Source: Entamoeba histolytica HM-1:IMSS
Taxonomy: Eukaryota; Evosea; Mastigamoebida; Endamoebidae
Assembly (NCBI RefSeq): GCF_000208925.1
Contig: NW_001915238.1
Span: 1 to 10,173, forward strand
Direction: 5' to 3'
Length of the DNA stretch: 10,173 bases
Below the pieces are notes generated by a model. That model was not told the origin of the DNA, did not search any database, and was given only the letters and a program-made list of their open reading frames with translations. The position numbers and the translations under genes are program-made. This document shows positions 7,461 to 10,173 of this stretch, one piece after another. The stretch's first letter is position 1. Each line of letters opens with the position of its first letter.

Positions 7461-8423
7461 TTATTGTTCTAAAGCTAATTTGTCTAAAATCTCTAAAGCA
7501 TCTGCAGCTACTTTCATTGTTGGTTCAATACTTGATTTTTCTGGTTTAGCAAAAGTATTTAGTCTTCTGTTAGCCACAGCCATACAAATACATCCAGCTC
7601 TAACCCAAGTAAAGTTTTGAGTAATTTGAGCAATTGCTGCAATTTCCATTTCAAAATTTTCAACTTTAATTCCATCAACTCCAATATGTGTTAAAACACT
7701 ATCTAAATTTTCAATTGTTGGATGGTTTTCTTCAAATACAAATCTTCCTTGACATGCAAAAAATCCTGCTGCTGATGCAGTAATACCAACTTTATAAAGT
7801 AAATTATCTTTCTTTGATGCTTCTATTAAAGCATCAACAACACATTTATTAGGAATAGATACATATGGATGAAGTCTTCCTTTAAATCTTCTTCCTTCAG
7901 GAATAGCTTTGTTTATTTCTGAGTCAGCAATTTTTTCTAATTCAATACCAAATGGATTTGTTAATGCAACATCATAATACATTCCAGTATTATCAAGTCC
8001 AATTGCATATTTAGTAATAATAGATGTTCCTAATTCTGTTGTTTCTTGTACAGCACCTGAAGTACCTACCCTAATAATATTAAGAGGTTTCTTTGGTGTA
8101 TTTTTAACAGTTCGTGTTTCAATATCAATGCATTTAAGTGCCAATATTTCATTAATAATAATTTCTGTGCTTCCAGTTCCCATTCCAGTTGTTACAATAG
8201 ACATTCTTACTCCATTTGGAGTGTATCCTGTCATAGTAACTAATCCCCTATGGTCATGTCTAAAAATTGGTTTTGTTTGATCTAATACTACAGCAGCTGC
8301 TTTTGGAACTCTTTCAGGGTCACCTACAACAATGATGTTATCAGCAAGGTCATCAGCAGAAATAGCAAGATGATAGATATTTTTTCCAGTTGCAGGGAGA
8401 GTGGCTTCAGTTAATTTAGTCAT
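7461..8423 (-). CDS. Uridine phosphorylase family protein (PNP_UDP_1 superfamily)
   Basis: The 320-residue product should cleave uridine with phosphate to uracil and ribose-1-phosphate in cytosolic pyrimidine salvage. Motifs in order are: NIYHLAISADDLADN (about 15-29; the His corresponds to the N-terminal His of bacterial Udp); GDPERV at 34-39 (phosphate binding); HDHRG near 56-60; TTGMGTGSTEI at 78-88; RVGTSGA at 118-124 (cf. RIGTTGA in Escherichia coli Udp); ACQGR at 223-227, whose Gln and Arg match the uracil-contacting pair; NFEME at 256-260 (ribose binding); and ANR at 284-286. The Gln-x-Arg pair argues for uridine rather than purine nucleosides. The protein is longer than the roughly 253-residue E. 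coli enzyme, with an added segment around 99-114. The start is firm, as TAA and TAG lie directly upstream in frame. Exact substrate preference (uridine, deoxyuridine, thymidine) is not determined. Confidence 0.9.
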   Translation of the reverse strand: MTKLTEATLPATGKNIYHLAISADDLADNIIVVGDPERVPKAAAVVLDQTKPIFRHDHRGLVTMTGYTPNGVRMSIVTTGMGTGSTEIIINEILALKCIDIETRTVKNTPKKPLNIIRVGTSGAVQETTELGTSIITKYAIGLDNTGMYYDVALTNPFGIELEKIADSEINKAIPEGRRFKGRLHPYVSIPNKCVVDALIEASKKDNLLYKVGITASAAGFFACQGRFVFEENHPTIENLDSVLTHIGVDGIKVENFEMEIAAIAQITQNFTWVRAGCICMAVANRRLNTFAKPEKSSIEPTMKVAADALEILDKLALEQ

Positions 8424-8445
8424 CTATTAAACTACTCAAAAACGA

Positions 8446-8454
8446 GTTTAAATC
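8446..8454 (-). promoter_or_regulatory. TATA-like core promoter box of the uridine phosphorylase gene
   Basis: The minus strand reads GATTTAAAC, one substitution from the last nine bases of the Entamoeba GTATTTAAAC consensus if aligned TATTTAAAC. It ends 22 bases before the ATG at 8423, which fits the short leaders of the genus. This is the best promoter match in the window. Confidence 0.55.
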
Positions 8455-8675
8455 AACTTATAAATACAATAATTAAAGCGTTGGTTTAATAATTATTATT
8501 GAGTGGAATGTTTAGGAATATTCTTTAATGGCATTTTTATTTGAATAGCTTCTTTTATTTTCTTTATATTTAAATAGTTCAACAAATAAGATTCTAAATT
8601 GTTAATTATAATTCTCATTTTTTAATATTTATTTTCTTGTTGTCAATCATTAAATAAATAGATGGATATTCATAT
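8455..8675. other. Spacer upstream of the uridine phosphorylase gene
   Basis: About 220 bases of AT-rich DNA lie between the promoter box and LINE copy 2. I see no gene, RNA or repeat in it; it probably holds upstream control sites of the phosphorylase gene. Confidence 0.5.
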
Positions 8676-8695
8676 AAAAAAAAAACAAAAAAAAA
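8676..8695 (-). repeat. LINE 3' tail, copy 2
   Basis: Ten A, one C and nine A on the plus strand are identical in composition and length to the tail of copy 1, and fix the left end of this insertion. Confidence 0.75.
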
Positions 8696-8697
8696 GG

Positions 8698-9757
8698 TCA
8701 ATTATTAGATATATTCACAATTGGATTTTCTTCATACTGAGAAGTGATTATTTCAGTTTCTTCATTATGCTCTATTGGTGTTATTGAGTTCATTTCTAGC
8801 ATGCTCGCATTAGATTGTTCTTCTTCTAATGTACTGCCAGAATTTCCTGTATAAAACATTAAGTCTTTCATATTTTTTATTATTATTGTTCGTAGGATTT
8901 TGGAAAAGTCTAATTTTAATTTCAGTGATTTTAATCTTCTTGCTGATTCTTTATGAATTAATCCATTTATTGATAATATTACAGGTATTATTTCTACATA
9001 TATTATTTCTCTATTGTTTCTTATTTTCTCTTGTAATTCTTTGTATTTATTTTATGAATATAATTTAATTCTAAATTATTATCTTGACATATAACAACAT
9101 CATTAATATATCCTTTCTTTTCTGTAATATTTTGATATTATATATCTTGTCTTCTAGCATGGAATGAATTTTCATTAACCAATAAATATTTATTGTAAGT
9201 TATAACCATTTCATCATTATTAATACATTTAGGAGGATTATTAAAATCAATAGCATCAAATTCATTAAAATGTGTAATTAATAAGTGTTTATATATTTGT
9301 TTACAAACATAATCATGTTTTAATATTTGATTCTTTTTCATTACAGGACATCCTAACAATATATGAATAATAGATGCAATTGTGTTATGACAATGTTTAC
9401 AATATTTTAAATCATCATTTTGGAGTATTTTAGATTTAATATTTCCTGTCATACTTACTCCTTCTTGCATCTTTACTATTTGGAGAAATGCATTTCTTTT
9501 TATATTTAATGACCTCCAAATGGCTACTGTTAATTTCTTATCATTGAAAGTGCCATTTGCACATCTTATATATTCTCCACATTTCTTTTCTTTCCATTCA
9601 TTTAAATATCTATCATTTAATTCATTATTTACCCATTCAAATACTTTCTTTACATTGTGCTTTCTTTCATTTAATTCTATTACATTCATTAATTCATTAA
9701 AATTAATTTTCTTACCAAATGCTTTATTCATTCTTTTAATTATTCCATTTGGATTTT
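8698..9757 (-). pseudogene. LINE CCHC/endonuclease ORF fragment (interrupted), copy 2
   Basis: Only the C-terminal third of the LINE protein remains. The open part (9138 to about 9757) contains the same C-x2-C-x8-H-x4-C motif followed by PVMKKN and KHDYVCKQIY, and ends at the same RQDI-TAA (9138-9140) as copy 1. Downstream of that stop the endonuclease frame resumes but has lost four bases (one ATTT unit, plus strand) near 9046-9054 relative to copy 1, which shifts it. Where copy 1 has a TGA at 3829-3831, this copy keeps a Gly codon, so the two have acquired separate damage. The frame would close at TGA 8698-8700. An ATG-started reading beginning at 9785 uses flanking non-LINE DNA for its first residues and is not a real gene start. 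Confidence 0.85.
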
Positions 9758-10173
9758 TTTCATTTTGGTTGTTTTTGAAATTCAAGATATCTTCTTTTTG
9801 TTTTATTATGATATTTATTGTATCGTATTTTATTCTATGATATTTTGAATAAATTGTTGTATGGTTCTTCTTATAAAACAGTTAATAACATTATATAAAT
9901 GATGTTTAATTTCGTTTTATATTTTATATTCCTTGTTATTCTTTTCTGTAATATTAAAATTATATATCTTATACATTATTTCATAGTCATTTAACAAATC
10001 TATAATGAAAACAATTAATATAAAATAACCTAAATAATCAATATAATCTAATCTTAATTTAAGAGTTTAAAAGATGTTCATATTTTTAAAATCAATTAAT
10101 TCAATAAAATCATATACAAATAGCAATTAGTTAAAATAAATAATTAATTGAATCATTTTGTTGATGAGATGAT
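9758..10173. other. AT-rich right flank without visible gene
   Basis: Some 416 bases of very AT-rich DNA follow the truncated end of LINE copy 2. Stops are frequent in all frames, and I see no motif, RNA gene or start of a gene running off the edge. Confidence 0.55.

Larger units (their letters stand above)
8676..9757 (-). mobile_element. 5'-truncated LINE, copy 2
   Basis: This copy matches the 3' 1.09 kb of copy 1 (3543 to about 4633) in the same orientation and is nearly identical over most of its length. Similarity stops abruptly near 9757, where copy 1 goes on into more LINE sequence and this copy enters unrelated AT-rich DNA. That is a classic 5' truncation. The 3' tail is the same A10-C-A9 on the plus strand (8676-8695). 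No convincing target-site duplication was found when I compared 8640-8675 with 9758-9800 by eye. Confidence 0.88.

Noticed and set aside
7177..7620. Plus-strand frame of 147 codons across the 3' ends of the RRM and uridine phosphorylase genes
   Set aside because: It overlaps two well-supported genes in another frame and antisense, and has no recognisable domain.
8640..9800. Target-site duplication around LINE copy 2
   Set aside because: No shared word of useful length was found by eye between the two flanks; any duplication is short, blurred by AT richness, or lost.
9520..9840. Plus-strand open frame of 106 codons
   Set aside because: It is the antisense shadow of LINE copy 2, running into flanking DNA at its end.

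Overview
The window is very AT-rich, uses the standard genetic code, and holds compact intronless genes in long A/T-only spacers. The combination of an F-box-like/leucine-rich-repeat protein of a type I associate with Entamoeba, a non-LTR retrotransposon with a restriction-like endonuclease (EhLINE/R4 type), and a GATTTAAAC box just upstream of a start codon points to an Entamoeba nuclear genome. The species cannot be fixed from the sequence alone; a possible piggyBac-like relic would fit lineages such as E. moshkovskii or E. invadens, but this is weak evidence.

Layout from left to right. Positions 1-1243 (minus) carry the first 414 codons of an open-ended F-box-like/LRR protein that runs off the left edge. 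Positions 1244-3542 are a 2.3 kb gene-free stretch with strongly strand-biased A- and T-rich tracts, a perfect 24-nt palindrome close to the LRR gene, and a patch of higher GC near 2758-2919 that encodes a 53-codon remnant resembling the core of a piggyBac-type transposase. Positions 3543 to about 5954 (minus) are a 5'-truncated, mutated LINE with recognisable reverse transcriptase, CCHC and endonuclease parts. A four-RRM RNA-binding protein gene (6282-7373, plus) and a uridine phosphorylase family gene (7461-8423, minus) follow as a convergent pair separated by 87 bases. A second, shorter copy of the same LINE (8676 to about 9757, minus) follows, and the right end (9758-10173) is AT-rich DNA with no gene that I can see.

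The three host genes appear intact within the window and have no evident shared pathway. The most notable structure is the pair of nearly identical LINE 3' segments in direct orientation, bracketing the RRM and uridine phosphorylase genes. Both copies end in the same A10-C-A9 tail (plus strand), and both carry the same in-frame TAA at the endonuclease active-site motif, which suggests that they descend from a source that was already interrupted.
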